From: Pyrococcus horikoshii OT3
Lineage (GTDB): Archaea; Methanobacteriota_B; Thermococci; Thermococcales; Thermococcaceae
Reading direction: 5' to 3'
DNA: 64,000 bases
Assembly: GCF_000011105.1 (NCBI RefSeq)
Contig: NC_000961.1
Location: 1,412,662-1,476,661, forward strand
Shown here: piece after piece, positions 37,851 to 46,648 of the stretch
Layout of the letters: every line of letters starts with the position of its first letter
How positions within the stretch are numbered: the stretch's first letter is position 1
Position numbers and translations under genes: made by a program
Notes under the pieces: generated by a model
Told to the model about the DNA's origin: nothing
What the model saw: only the letters and a program-made list of their open reading frames with translations
The model's database searches: none

Positions 37851-38423
37851 ATACACCCTATACCCTGAACCTTTAGCTAACTCGACTACCTCGGTGAAGG
37901 TGTCCTGCATTAACTCTTTAATAAACTTTGCCCCTAACCTCGTCTTAATAACTAACTGTAGCATACCGTCATCGTGAAGGTAATTGGGAGCATTTATAAC
38001 TATTTCCCTCAGAACATCCTTTCCAGCATGAACGGGAGGATTAGTTATTATTGAGTTAAATTTTTCTCCTTCAACGGGCTCATAAAGGTTCCCAAGCCTA
38101 ACCTCCCCATTGCTCACGTTGTTGAGCTTCATATTCTTCCTTGCTATTGTTACGGCCCTTTTGTTTATATCCGTCATAACTACATACTCAACAAAACGTG
38201 AAGCTACGATACCTATTGGACCATATCCACAGCCCAGATCGAGAACCTTCCATCCGGGTTTTAAAATCATGTTTTTTATCAAGAGTTCAGTCCCTCTATC
38301 GAGCTTCCCAAAGGAGAAAACGCCACTAGCTGTTATAAATTTAAAACAATAACCTCTAATGCAAACTTCGATTAATTTAGTCTTCATTGGCGTTGATTGA
38401 TCCCTTGAGTAATAATGGGGCAT
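37836..38423 (-). CDS. RsmC-like class I methyltransferase
   Basis: 195 residues. SAM motif VLDLGCGYGPIGI (about 60-72), MTDINKRAV, and the NPPVHAGKD motif (N-P-P) of amino-methyl-forming rRNA methyltransferases of the RsmC type. Probably methylates rRNA or tRNA. ATG 38423 (MPHYYS) fits family N-termini and a leaderless mRNA from the TATA-like TTTTTAAC near 38450; ATG 38432 with GGAG upstream is the alternative. Its last five codons including TAG are the 5' end of tRNA-Ser, so mRNA and tRNA compete for the same transcript. Confidence 0.87.
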   Translation of the reverse strand: MPHYYSRDQSTPMKTKLIEVCIRGYCFKFITASGVFSFGKLDRGTELLIKNMILKPGWKVLDLGCGYGPIGIVASRFVEYVVMTDINKRAVTIARKNMKLNNVSNGEVRLGNLYEPVEGEKFNSIITNPPVHAGKDVLREIVINAPNYLHDDGMLQLVIKTRLGAKFIKELMQDTFTEVVELAKGSGYRVYAGIA

Positions 38424-38486
38424 CAAAAACATCAAGCTCCAAAATAGTTAAAAAGCTTGACGTAAAAGTTAAACTGAGGTGAGTAT

Positions 38487-38972
38487 ATGAAATTTAAACT
38501 AATATTAGTTATCACAATGGTTGCTATTCTCTTTGGCTGTTTAGCCCAAGAGGAAAAAACTGCATCAAAGTTTGGACAACTTCGAATGGGAACTAAAATA
38601 GAAGAAAGGGGAAATAACAAAGTCCTTGTGAGGATATTTATAAAAAACGTTGGAAATTCAACTGTTAGGGTGGCCATGCCCATATACTTCGTAACCTTAA
38701 AGTTCCAGCTTTATAAGGGAAATGAAACGCTGAAATTCAAGGGCCCTGTACCGACTTACCTACCATTAACGGAGAAGCAGACTAAAATTCTTAAACCGGG
38801 AGAAGGGTTGGAAACAGAATATCTAGTAGATCTCTGTTGGTGGAACGTGAGCAAGGGAAAATACACCCTTTCGGTAATTTACGATACGATTAACGTAGAA
38901 AGTAGGGGAACTGACTTCGTTAGGGTAAGATTTGAAGTAAAGCAAAACGTTACAGCTAATAAAACATGTTAA
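38487..38972 (+). CDS. Predicted lipoprotein, unknown function
   Basis: 161 residues. Signal peptide with a lipobox-like LFGC (Cys18), then a beta-rich extracytoplasmic domain with sequons (NST, NET, NVS, NVT, NKT). The layout (FIKNVGNSTVRV, KPGEGLETEYLVDL) resembles an immunoglobulin-like fold. RBS GAGGTGAGTAT. No family assignment; monocistronic. Confidence 0.8.
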   Translation: MKFKLILVITMVAILFGCLAQEEKTASKFGQLRMGTKIEERGNNKVLVRIFIKNVGNSTVRVAMPIYFVTLKFQLYKGNETLKFKGPVPTYLPLTEKQTKILKPGEGLETEYLVDLCWWNVSKGKYTLSVIYDTINVESRGTDFVRVRFEVKQNVTANKTC

Positions 38973-39031
38973 GCAAAAAGATGAGAGGATGCTTCCATTG
39001 GCAAAGACTTAGTGGAAAGTTCCATCAAAGC

Positions 39032-40036
39032 CTACCAAAGCTTTGGATACCAATCCCTGGGCATAAATACCTTTTCAACGTCTACCGCTATCCCCTTGCT
39101 TCTCTGCATCATTTCCTGGGAGGTCATCATAGCCTTTCCCAATGCTACCAGTTCATCCTTCAACGTCATTATGGCCACTAGATCACCTCTCTTAATCCCA
39201 ACGTTAAGCTTAACTATCCCAGGAACCGTTAAATTAGCACCATGAGCTACAGCAGCTACTGCTGAATCCTTAATCCAGATCTTCGGTAAGTGCTCGACGG
39301 CCTTCTCCATTGGCTGAATAGCCCTTCTGAGATACTTTTCTATTCCATCCTCCTTCCAGAAGTGATAATAATCAACTAGATCATGAAGCGTAACTAAAGT
39401 TTCATCCTCCTTAAAGGGTCCGCTCCTAGTCCTTCTCAACTCCGCCATGTGAGCACCCACGCCGAGGGCAAGGCCAATGTGATGGATCAAAGACCTTATA
39501 TACGTTCCGGCCTCGACTCCTACTTTAAATAAAACATCCCTACCATCTATTTCCAGAATTTCTATATAATAAACTTTCCTAGTTCTAAGTCTCCTCTTAA
39601 CGGCACTTCTTAGGGGTGGTCTCTGAATTATCTCTCCCTCAAATTCTTTCATGACGTCAATTATTTTATTCTCCGGGACATCTCCGTGAAGATGCATTAA
39701 AGCTACATACTCCTTTCCAGCTGGAAGTAAAGCTTGAACTACCCTAGTTGCTTTCTCTAAAGCAACTGGTAAAACTCCACTAACTTTAGGATCTAAAGTT
39801 CCTCCATGGCCAGCTTTCTCTAGATTAAGTATTCGCTTTATCCATGCAACTACCTCATGACTGGTAGGCCCAGGAGGTTTATCCAAATTTATAACTCCAT
39901 ATTGAATGTGCAACTCAATAGGCCTCTCGTAAGGAGGAAAACCCCATTTAGGGTTCGTTTCAGCATTTTCATCTTTTATTAACACTTCCCTTTTAATATC
40001 AGCGGGAAGCATCCTCCTTACCTCATCTCTCGCCAT
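39032..40036 (-). CDS. cbf5: Pseudouridine synthase Cbf5 (TruB family)
   Basis: 334 residues. Catalytic Asp in GHGGTLDPKVSGVLPVAL (about 86); KPPGPTSHEVVAW upstream; the C-terminal PUA domain (about 250-325) binds the ACA box. Catalytic subunit of H/ACA RNPs with Nop10, Gar1 and L7Ae, also able to act on tRNA U55. RBS GGTGAGGTGGT before ATG 40036. Divergent from ADP-PFK. Confidence 0.97.
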   Translation of the reverse strand: MARDEVRRMLPADIKREVLIKDENAETNPKWGFPPYERPIELHIQYGVINLDKPPGPTSHEVVAWIKRILNLEKAGHGGTLDPKVSGVLPVALEKATRVVQALLPAGKEYVALMHLHGDVPENKIIDVMKEFEGEIIQRPPLRSAVKRRLRTRKVYYIEILEIDGRDVLFKVGVEAGTYIRSLIHHIGLALGVGAHMAELRRTRSGPFKEDETLVTLHDLVDYYHFWKEDGIEKYLRRAIQPMEKAVEHLPKIWIKDSAVAAVAHGANLTVPGIVKLNVGIKRGDLVAIMTLKDELVALGKAMMTSQEMMQRSKGIAVDVEKVFMPRDWYPKLW

Positions 40037-40085
40037 ACCACCTCACCAGAGAAAATCTCCCGTCTAGTTTTATAAATTCTTGTTG

Positions 40086-40115
40086 AAAAATTTATAAGTT
40101 AAGAGATTATCTCTC
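40086..40115 (+). promoter_or_regulatory. ADP-PFK promoter with adjacent dyad
   Basis: BRE-like GAAAAA (40086-40091) and TATA TTTATAA (40092-40098), followed by the 13-bp palindrome AGAGATTATCTCT (40103-40115). Transcription should start near 40120-40125, placing the palindrome between TATA and start site, the typical position of an archaeal repressor operator. The TATCAC-N5-GTGATA glycolytic motif known from P. furiosus is not present here. Confidence 0.6.
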
Positions 40116-40148
40116 AGTTAATGTAGTGTGAGAAGGGGGTTATAGGAG

Positions 40149-41501
40149 ATGATACCTGAGCATCTCTCAATTTATACTGCATATAATGCAAATATTGACG
40201 CGATAGTAAAATTAAATCAAGAAACGATTCAAAATCTTATAAATGCCTTTGATCCAGACGAAGTTAAGAGAAGGATCGAAGAATATCCGAGAGAGATCAA
40301 TGAGCCCATAGACTTTGTTGCGAGACTAGTTCATACCCTTAAATTAGGTAAGCCAGCAGCTGTCCCCCTGGTCAATGAGAAAATGAACGAATGGTTTGAT
40401 AAAACTTTCAGGTATGAAGAGGAAAGATTGGGGGGTCAAGCAGGGATTATCGCAAATACCCTCGCTGGACTTAAAATAAGGAAGGTTATAGCATACACTC
40501 CATTCCTACCAAAAAGACTAGCAGAACTTTTCAAGAAAGGCGTCTTATATCCTGTCGTTGAAAATGGAGAATTACAGTTTAAACCTATACAGGAGGCATA
40601 TAGAGAGGGAGATCCCTTAAAAATAAACAGGATATTCGAGTTTAGAAAGGGATTGAAATTTAAGCTTGGGGATGAAACTATAGAGATTCCCAACTCTGGG
40701 AGGTTTATAGTTTCAGCTAGATTCGAAAGCATAAGTAGAATAGAAACAAGGGAAGACATCAAACCGTTTTTGGGAGAGATCGGGAAAGAGGTTGATGGAG
40801 CGATATTTTCAGGATATCAAGGCTTAAGAACCAAATATTCTGATGGTAAAGATGCCAACTATTACTTAAGGAGGGCTAAGGAAGATATAATAGAGTTTAA
40901 AGAAAAAGATGTCAAAATTCACGTAGAATTTGCATCCGTCCAGGATAGAAAGCTTAGAAAGAAGATAATTACAAATATATTACCATTTGTCGACAGCGTT
41001 GGAATAGACGAAGCGGAAATAGCCCAGATTTTAAGTGTTCTTGGATACAGAGAGTTAGCGGATAGAATATTCACCTATAATAGGCTTGAAGATTCCATAC
41101 TAGGAGGGATGATAATACTCGATGAACTCAACTTTGAAATCCTACAAGTACACACGACTTACTACCTGATGTATATAACCCATAGAGATAATCCCTTAAG
41201 CGAGGAAGAACTTGCCAAGAGCCTTGAATTCGGAACGACACTTGCTGCTGCAAGGGCATCACTTGGGGATATAAGGGGCCCGGATGACTACAAGGTTGGA
41301 CTTAAAGTTCCATTCAATGAGAGAAGCGAGTACGTAAAATTGAGATTTGAAGAAGCAAAATCGAGGCTTAGAATGAGAGAATACAAGGTGGTTGTTATTC
41401 CCACAAGGCTAGTTCAAAATCCAGTGCTAACCGTAGGTCTCGGAGACACAATCTCAGCAGGGGCCTTTTTAACGTACCTTGAATTTCTCAAGAGGCACTA
41501 G
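40149..41501 (+). CDS. pfkC: ADP-dependent phosphofructokinase
   Basis: 450 residues, ribokinase-like fold of the ADP-specific sugar kinase family. Phosphorylates fructose-6-phosphate with ADP in the modified Embden-Meyerhof pathway of Thermococcales. The catalytic GLGDTISAGAFL (GxGD) is at the C-terminus; YNANIDAI at the N-terminus and RLGGQAGIIAN bind the sugar. Sequence agrees with what I recall of P. horikoshii PH1645. ATG 40149 after GGGGGTTATAGGAG. Confidence 0.97.
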   Translation: MIPEHLSIYTAYNANIDAIVKLNQETIQNLINAFDPDEVKRRIEEYPREINEPIDFVARLVHTLKLGKPAAVPLVNEKMNEWFDKTFRYEEERLGGQAGIIANTLAGLKIRKVIAYTPFLPKRLAELFKKGVLYPVVENGELQFKPIQEAYREGDPLKINRIFEFRKGLKFKLGDETIEIPNSGRFIVSARFESISRIETREDIKPFLGEIGKEVDGAIFSGYQGLRTKYSDGKDANYYLRRAKEDIIEFKEKDVKIHVEFASVQDRKLRKKIITNILPFVDSVGIDEAEIAQILSVLGYRELADRIFTYNRLEDSILGGMIILDELNFEILQVHTTYYLMYITHRDNPLSEEELAKSLEFGTTLAAARASLGDIRGPDDYKVGLKVPFNERSEYVKLRFEEAKSRLRMREYKVVVIPTRLVQNPVLTVGLGDTISAGAFLTYLEFLKRH

Positions 41502-41539
41502 CTTTTTAATTAGATCTCCAATTCAAACTTGGTGGTGTG

Positions 41540-42727
41540 ATGGAGTTTAAGAAGTTAGTTCCCTATAGAGAAGCCTTGAAGCTTCTTCTAGATGACATCA
41601 ATGAAATTGAGGATACCGAAAAAGTTCCCTTGAGGGAGGCGGTGGGACGTGTTCTAGCTGAGGATATAGTAACTGAATTTGACATTCCCCCTTTTGATAG
41701 GGCAGCCGTAGACGGATATGCTATCAGAGCGGAAGATACATTCCAAGCTAGGGAGTACAATCCCATAGAGCTAACGGTTATAGAGGAAGTTCCCGCTGGA
41801 AACGTTGCAAAAGAGGAGGTAACAACCGGAAAGGCAATAAAAGTTCTCACCGGAACCAGAATTCCAAAAGGCGCTAATGCAGTTATAATGCAGGAAATGG
41901 TAAAAAGAGAAGGAGATAAAATTTACGTTTTAAGGCCTGTTGCTCCCGGACAAAACATAGCTTTCACTGGGGAGGACGTAAAAAAAGGGGAAGTGGTTCT
42001 TAGAAAAGGAACCATTTTAAGGCCTCAAGATGTAGCAATGCTGAAGGCCCTTGGAATAAAGAAAGTCCCAGTAAAGGTAAAACCAAAAGTTGGAATTATA
42101 ATAACGGGAAGCGAGCTCATAGAGGAGCCATCGGAGGAGGGATTTAAAGAGGGTAAGATCGTGGAGACGAATTCAATAATGCTCCAGGGGCTTGTCGAAA
42201 AGTTCTTTGGGGAACCAATTCTCTATGGAGTATTGCCAGATGATGAGTCAATTATAAAGGAAACCTTAGAGAAAGCCAAGAACGAATGCGACATCGTTCT
42301 AATAACGGGAGGCTCCGCATTTGGAGATAAGGATTATGCTCACAAGTTTGTAAATCTTCTCTTCCATGGAACAACGATAAAGCCAGGAAGACCATTTGGA
42401 TACGGAGAGAAAGTCTTCATAATGAGCGGTTATCCAGTATCCGTTTTTGCCCAGTTCAATCTATTCGTTAAGCATGCACTAGCTAAAATGGTGGGAGCTC
42501 AAAATTATGAAGTTAAGGTAAAAGCCATCCTTCAGGATGACATTCCAAGTCAATTGGGTAGATATGAGTTCATAAAAATCTATTATGAAAACGGGATAGC
42601 GAGAGTTATCAAGAAAAAGGGAAGTGGAATACTTTCATCCCTTCTGGCTAGCAATGCATACTTAGAGATCCCAGAGGACAGCGAAGGTTATAGGAGGGGT
42701 GAAGAAGTTTGGATTACTCTATATTAA
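41540..42727 (+). CDS. moeA: Molybdopterin molybdotransferase (MoeA)
   Basis: 395 residues. Inserts Mo or W into adenylylated pterin; in Pyrococcus it serves tungsten enzymes. N-terminal PFDRAAVDGYAI and the MoCF-type domain ITGSELIEEP ... LITGGSAFGDKD ... KPGRPFGYG; C-terminal domain from about 330. ATG 41540 with GGTGGTG ahead. Its 3' end overlaps the membrane transferase gene by 19 bp, and GGAGGGGTG inside moeA serves that next start. Confidence 0.95.
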   Translation: MEFKKLVPYREALKLLLDDINEIEDTEKVPLREAVGRVLAEDIVTEFDIPPFDRAAVDGYAIRAEDTFQAREYNPIELTVIEEVPAGNVAKEEVTTGKAIKVLTGTRIPKGANAVIMQEMVKREGDKIYVLRPVAPGQNIAFTGEDVKKGEVVLRKGTILRPQDVAMLKALGIKKVPVKVKPKVGIIITGSELIEEPSEEGFKEGKIVETNSIMLQGLVEKFFGEPILYGVLPDDESIIKETLEKAKNECDIVLITGGSAFGDKDYAHKFVNLLFHGTTIKPGRPFGYGEKVFIMSGYPVSVFAQFNLFVKHALAKMVGAQNYEVKVKAILQDDIPSQLGRYEFIKIYYENGIARVIKKKGSGILSSLLASNAYLEIPEDSEGYRRGEEVWITLY

Positions 42728-44217
42728 AAAGGGAGTGGAAGAAGATTTTCTCCATTTTATACCTATCGATCCTGGTAATTGCTCCATCCTATTACATGAT
42801 TAAAGAAGCTAGACTCAACGATTATATGGGGGATGAGGTCTGGTACGTTCCTGCAACAAGAAACATGCTTAACATGCTCGGGATAAGAACGCACTATATT
42901 GATAATAATTCCACCGGCGTTAATATATTTTTGAAGGAGCCCCTTTATGTTGGGAAGGTCGTTATTAACATTTATGGAATTAAAATAGAGAAGTCTGTAA
43001 GGGAGTATCCCAAGATCCCAGAATTGGTTAGAAAGCTAGGAATTAACATTGAGTATTTACCCTTTAACTATACAAAAAATGAAAGTTATTGGGAAAATCT
43101 AAAGCTAAAAATATGGGAGATAGCAGAAAGAAATGGGTTTTTAGAGTATGAAACATATTCAAAATTTCCCGGTGTTTATTATGTAATCCCAGTAGAAAAT
43201 TATGAAAGGTTTATGAAAGAACTGAGCAACTTTAGCGACATCGTTGTAGTTCCCGGCTATAAATATCCCGATGAAGAAAATATTCACAAGTACCTAAACA
43301 CCGAACACCCTTTTTTGGGGAAAGATCTTATCGCCTTAGGGATGCTAGCAAATGATAAGCCTCTTTACTGGAGGCTCCCAGGAATAATTGAACATGCATT
43401 GATAGTTTTAATAGTTGCCTTCGTATCCTACAAGATAGCAAGAAGCTACCTTGCTACTTTAATATCAGCGACGTTTGTAGCTCTAGATCCCTTGCTCTTT
43501 GCTACGGGAATAGTTGCAATGCTAGACATTCACGTTGCCTTCTTTGTTGCCCTCTTCATGCTATTCCTAACGATAAGGAGGCTTAGAATAAGTGGAATTT
43601 CCTTAGGACTTGCAGCGGCGACAAAGCTCAGTGGAGCATTTGTATTTCCAATACTCTGGGCCAAGATACTTAAAGAAGAGGACCTCAAGGAGTTCATAAT
43701 TTCTGGAGTAGTACTTCCGGTAATTGCGTTTCTAGTTCCGGAGATTCCAATAATAAAAGCGATCGGCTTTATACCTTGGCTTGAGGAATTTATGGGAAGC
43801 TTTTCCTGGCATCTCAGCTTTAAAGGGGAGCATCCCGCTGAAGCTCCATTCTGGCTATGGTTCATATCCCTCAAACCCTTCCCATTTCACTTTAATCCAG
43901 ACGTTTACGCTGTAACGGATCCTATACTCATGATATCCATGATAGCATTCATATTTGCAGTACCGTATGTTTCGCTTAGGAGAAAGGGATTAGGAGAGAT
44001 ATTCTGGATGTTCTGGTCGATAATAGGATTCTTTGCCTTACAGTACATTTTAGGAGGAAAAACACAATTCATATTCTACGCAACTCCGCTCGTCCCACCA
44101 GGAGCAGTTGCATTGGGTGTTATTAGCTATGAGATAATAAAATGGGAATATTTCGAGAGGTCAGTAAAAATTTACATGAACTACCTAAGATCACTTAAGG
44201 AATTTATCAAGCGTTAG
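42709..44217 (+). CDS. PMT-like (GT39/GT-C) membrane mannosyltransferase
   Basis: 502 residues with about 9-10 transmembrane helices. First loop DYMGDEVWYVP carries the GT-C acidic pair and TEHPFLGKDLIALG resembles the HPPLGK motif of protein O-mannosyltransferases. A large extracytoplasmic insertion (about 45-205) follows helix 1. Likely transfers a sugar from a polyprenyl-phosphate donor to protein or lipid at the outer face. Start TTG 42709 within moeA, preceded by GGAGGGGTG. Its last 27 bp overlap rnhB. Confidence 0.85.
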   Translation: MDYSILKREWKKIFSILYLSILVIAPSYYMIKEARLNDYMGDEVWYVPATRNMLNMLGIRTHYIDNNSTGVNIFLKEPLYVGKVVINIYGIKIEKSVREYPKIPELVRKLGINIEYLPFNYTKNESYWENLKLKIWEIAERNGFLEYETYSKFPGVYYVIPVENYERFMKELSNFSDIVVVPGYKYPDEENIHKYLNTEHPFLGKDLIALGMLANDKPLYWRLPGIIEHALIVLIVAFVSYKIARSYLATLISATFVALDPLLFATGIVAMLDIHVAFFVALFMLFLTIRRLRISGISLGLAAATKLSGAFVFPILWAKILKEEDLKEFIISGVVLPVIAFLVPEIPIIKAIGFIPWLEEFMGSFSWHLSFKGEHPAEAPFWLWFISLKPFPFHFNPDVYAVTDPILMISMIAFIFAVPYVSLRRKGLGEIFWMFWSIIGFFALQYILGGKTQFIFYATPLVPPGAVALGVISYEIIKWEYFERSVKIYMNYLRSLKEFIKR

Positions 44218-44853
44218 CTGATTTTTTCTAAACCTTTCCTCTATCTTCCTAGCGGTTTCCCAAGTTCTCCTAACTATTGGAGGAAAGTCACCATATTGTT
44301 TGTAATATTCTTCAAGCCACTCCTTAGTTCTCGGATCACTCGGATAGCCAGAACCAAATTCCCCATACTTTTGCTTTAGCTTCTCTATCTCTCTATCCCT
44401 AGTGACCTTTGCAATTATTGATGCTGCCGATACTATCTCATACTTTGCATCGGCTTTATGCTCGGCGATAACCGTGGCTTCATATTTCAACCCAGCCTTT
44501 ATTAGACTAGCAAACCTCTTAGGATCTACATCGGCAGAGTCCACATATATCTTCTGCGGCTTGATCCTTAAAGAATTCAAGGCTACAACGAATTTCTCAG
44601 CTTCTAGTTCATTCATAGAATGATGCCTCTCATCTATTTCCTTGGGGGTAACGAGAAGAACATAATAATCGTCTAGGATATCTATTAATTTGCTAAATAG
44701 TTTTTCACGTTGCCCAGGAGTTAATTGTTTGGAGTCTTTAACCCCAATGTCACGTAACCTCTCAATATTTTTCTCATCTATAACGGCTACTCCAATTACT
44801 AACGGGCCAATTACCGGCCCCCTCCCCGCTTCATCAACTCCAGCAACCTTCAT
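44191..44853 (-). CDS. rnhB: Ribonuclease HII
   Basis: 220 residues. Cleaves RNA in RNA-DNA hybrids and starts ribonucleotide excision. Catalytic acidic residues in AGVDEAGRGPVIGPL, the VKDSKQL motif, YVDSADVDPKRF and SAASIIAKVTRDREIE are all present. Overlaps znuB by 4 bp upstream, so it is the third gene of the znuC-znuB transcript. Confidence 0.97.
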   Translation of the reverse strand: MKVAGVDEAGRGPVIGPLVIGVAVIDEKNIERLRDIGVKDSKQLTPGQREKLFSKLIDILDDYYVLLVTPKEIDERHHSMNELEAEKFVVALNSLRIKPQKIYVDSADVDPKRFASLIKAGLKYEATVIAEHKADAKYEIVSAASIIAKVTRDREIEKLKQKYGEFGSGYPSDPRTKEWLEEYYKQYGDFPPIVRRTWETARKIEERFRKNQLTLDKFLK

Positions 44854-45680
44854 ATTATTTTCCTCCTGAGGGCAAGTACTCCATATATTGTTCCCAGGAA
44901 TATTGTAGCTAATCCACTTGGGGGAATATTAAAGTAGTAACCTAAAAAAGTCGATGATACTTGAATCGCCAAGGTTAATCCCAAACTTATACCAACGAAC
45001 TCTCTAATTCCCCTTGATATGGTTAAAGCTATGGCCCCAGGTAAAACAGCTAAGACTTGGAGGGTGATTAATCCTACGGTCTTAACGATCAACCCTCCTA
45101 CAGCACCAACCAGGAAGTAGAGTAGCATTAAGTAGAGCCTTACATTTCCACCGTGACTCTCTAACCCCTCAGGGTCGAAGCTCAAGTAAAGGAAGTCCCT
45201 ATAGAAGATTACCATTATTGTAAATACTAAAAAACCCCCAATAACCAGGAGAGTCAGATCGTCGAAAGTAATTAAGAAAATCTCACCCGTTAAGTAGCTT
45301 ACTATGCTTTCGGAGAGGGCGAAGTATGGCCTAGAGGCCATAACTTTATACAGAATACCAAACCCTAAAACCGTCAAACCAGCTATTATTCCCGCCATCG
45401 TCCCAACGGCCGTATCGGAGGAATAACCCCTAATCTCCATCTCAGCTATTCCAATGACCACTATTATGGCAATTAAGAGAGATATCCAGAATATTAAAGA
45501 GAGGTCACCCATGATTAATCCTAGAATCATTCCTAAAACAGCACCAAATAATAAAGCATGGAACGTGGCATGGGTGAGGAAGGCTACTCCTTTAACGTTA
45601 ATTAGAGGACTAAGTAACCCTAATAGTGTACTCACCATTAAGCTAGCTAACAGGGCCCTAAGGAGATACTCCTCAATCAT
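44850..45680 (-). CDS. Metal (Zn/Mn) ABC transporter permease
   Basis: 276 residues with about eight transmembrane helices; SPLINVKGVAFLTHATFHALLFG and TVGLITLQVLAVLPGAIAL are typical of ZnuB/MntB permeases (ABC-3 family). Works with the ATPase encoded directly upstream (adjacent, no gap). No substrate-binding protein gene is next to it. Confidence 0.92.
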   Translation of the reverse strand: MIEEYLLRALLASLMVSTLLGLLSPLINVKGVAFLTHATFHALLFGAVLGMILGLIMGDLSLIFWISLLIAIIVVIGIAEMEIRGYSSDTAVGTMAGIIAGLTVLGFGILYKVMASRPYFALSESIVSYLTGEIFLITFDDLTLLVIGGFLVFTIMVIFYRDFLYLSFDPEGLESHGGNVRLYLMLLYFLVGAVGGLIVKTVGLITLQVLAVLPGAIALTISRGIREFVGISLGLTLAIQVSSTFLGYYFNIPPSGLATIFLGTIYGVLALRRKII

Positions 45681-46463
45681 CTACCTCACCATTAAATGCA
45701 CATCTCCTATTATACAATACAGCTTCTTTCCAACTCTAACTGTCTTCGAAGCGGGCCCATAAACCTTCCCTATTATCTCATCCCTCAACACTTCGTCAGG
45801 AGTCCCAAAAGCTACAAGCTTCTTATTGATTAGCATTACCTTATCCCCAATCTCCGCCAATGGGTTGATATCATGGGTTGTTATTATCATGCTTATTCCA
45901 AATTTTTCTTTTATTCTAGATAGCACCGACGTTACTTCAAGTCTCGCCTTTGGATCCAATGCAGAAAGAGGTTCATCTAGTAAAAGGAGCTCTGGCTCCG
46001 ACATTAAGGCTCTGGCAATTATAACCCTTTGTTTCTGCCCCCCACTAAGCTCTCTAAATGACCTACTAGATAGATCTTTTAATCCCAAGAATTCGAGTAC
46101 TTTAATTCCTTTTTTAATGACCTCCCTGGGAACATTAAAGTGAACAATTCCCCTTTTATAGATAGCACCCATTGCCACAACGTCAAGAACGCTCAGAGGC
46201 ACCCTTGAGTTTATGGAGAATGTTTGAGGTACATAGGCAACCCTATCCTTAACCTCGAGCGGCGATTTACCAAATACCTTTAAATATCCCTTGTATTCAG
46301 TATGAAAGCCAGCAAGAACTCTTAATAACGTTGTCTTACCTGCACCATTCGGCCCCAATAATAGTAGCGTCTCTCCGCGCTTTAATTTAAACGTTAAATC
46401 TTCAACGGCATTCACACCATTATACATTATTGTTAGGTCTTTAGCCTCAATAACGTATTCCAT
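45681..46463 (-). CDS. Metal (Zn/Mn) ABC transporter ATP-binding protein
   Basis: 260 residues. Walker A GPNGAGKTT, Q-loop YVPQTF, signature ELSGGQKQR, Walker B LLLLDEPLSALD, switch TTHDIN. ATG 46463 (MEYVIEAKDL) follows GAGGGAT; TTG 46475 is a weaker possibility. TATA-like CTTTTTAAG near 46500. First gene of the three-gene znuC-znuB-rnhB unit. Confidence 0.93.
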   Translation of the reverse strand: MEYVIEAKDLTIMYNGVNAVEDLTFKLKRGETLLLLGPNGAGKTTLLRVLAGFHTEYKGYLKVFGKSPLEVKDRVAYVPQTFSINSRVPLSVLDVVAMGAIYKRGIVHFNVPREVIKKGIKVLEFLGLKDLSSRSFRELSGGQKQRVIIARALMSEPELLLLDEPLSALDPKARLEVTSVLSRIKEKFGISMIITTHDINPLAEIGDKVMLINKKLVAFGTPDEVLRDEIIGKVYGPASKTVRVGKKLYCIIGDVHLMVR

Positions 46464-46648
46464 ATCCCTCGCCAAAATTTGGTTGCCTTAATACTTCCTT
46501 AAAAAGGTTATGTAACTGAACATTCGACAATAATTCAAGAAATTGTGGAGTTTTATCCTCTGTGAGTTTTCAAAACGTCTAAAAGGATTGCCCAAAAATG
46601 CACAAGGTTTAAATTTAAGTTAAGCAAATATTAGCATGGTGATTCTTA

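Noticed and set aside
38973-39031. Possible sRNA in the gap between the lipoprotein gene and cbf5 (GATGAGAGGATGC)
   Set aside because: No paired C/D boxes with correct spacing and no GC-rich stem.
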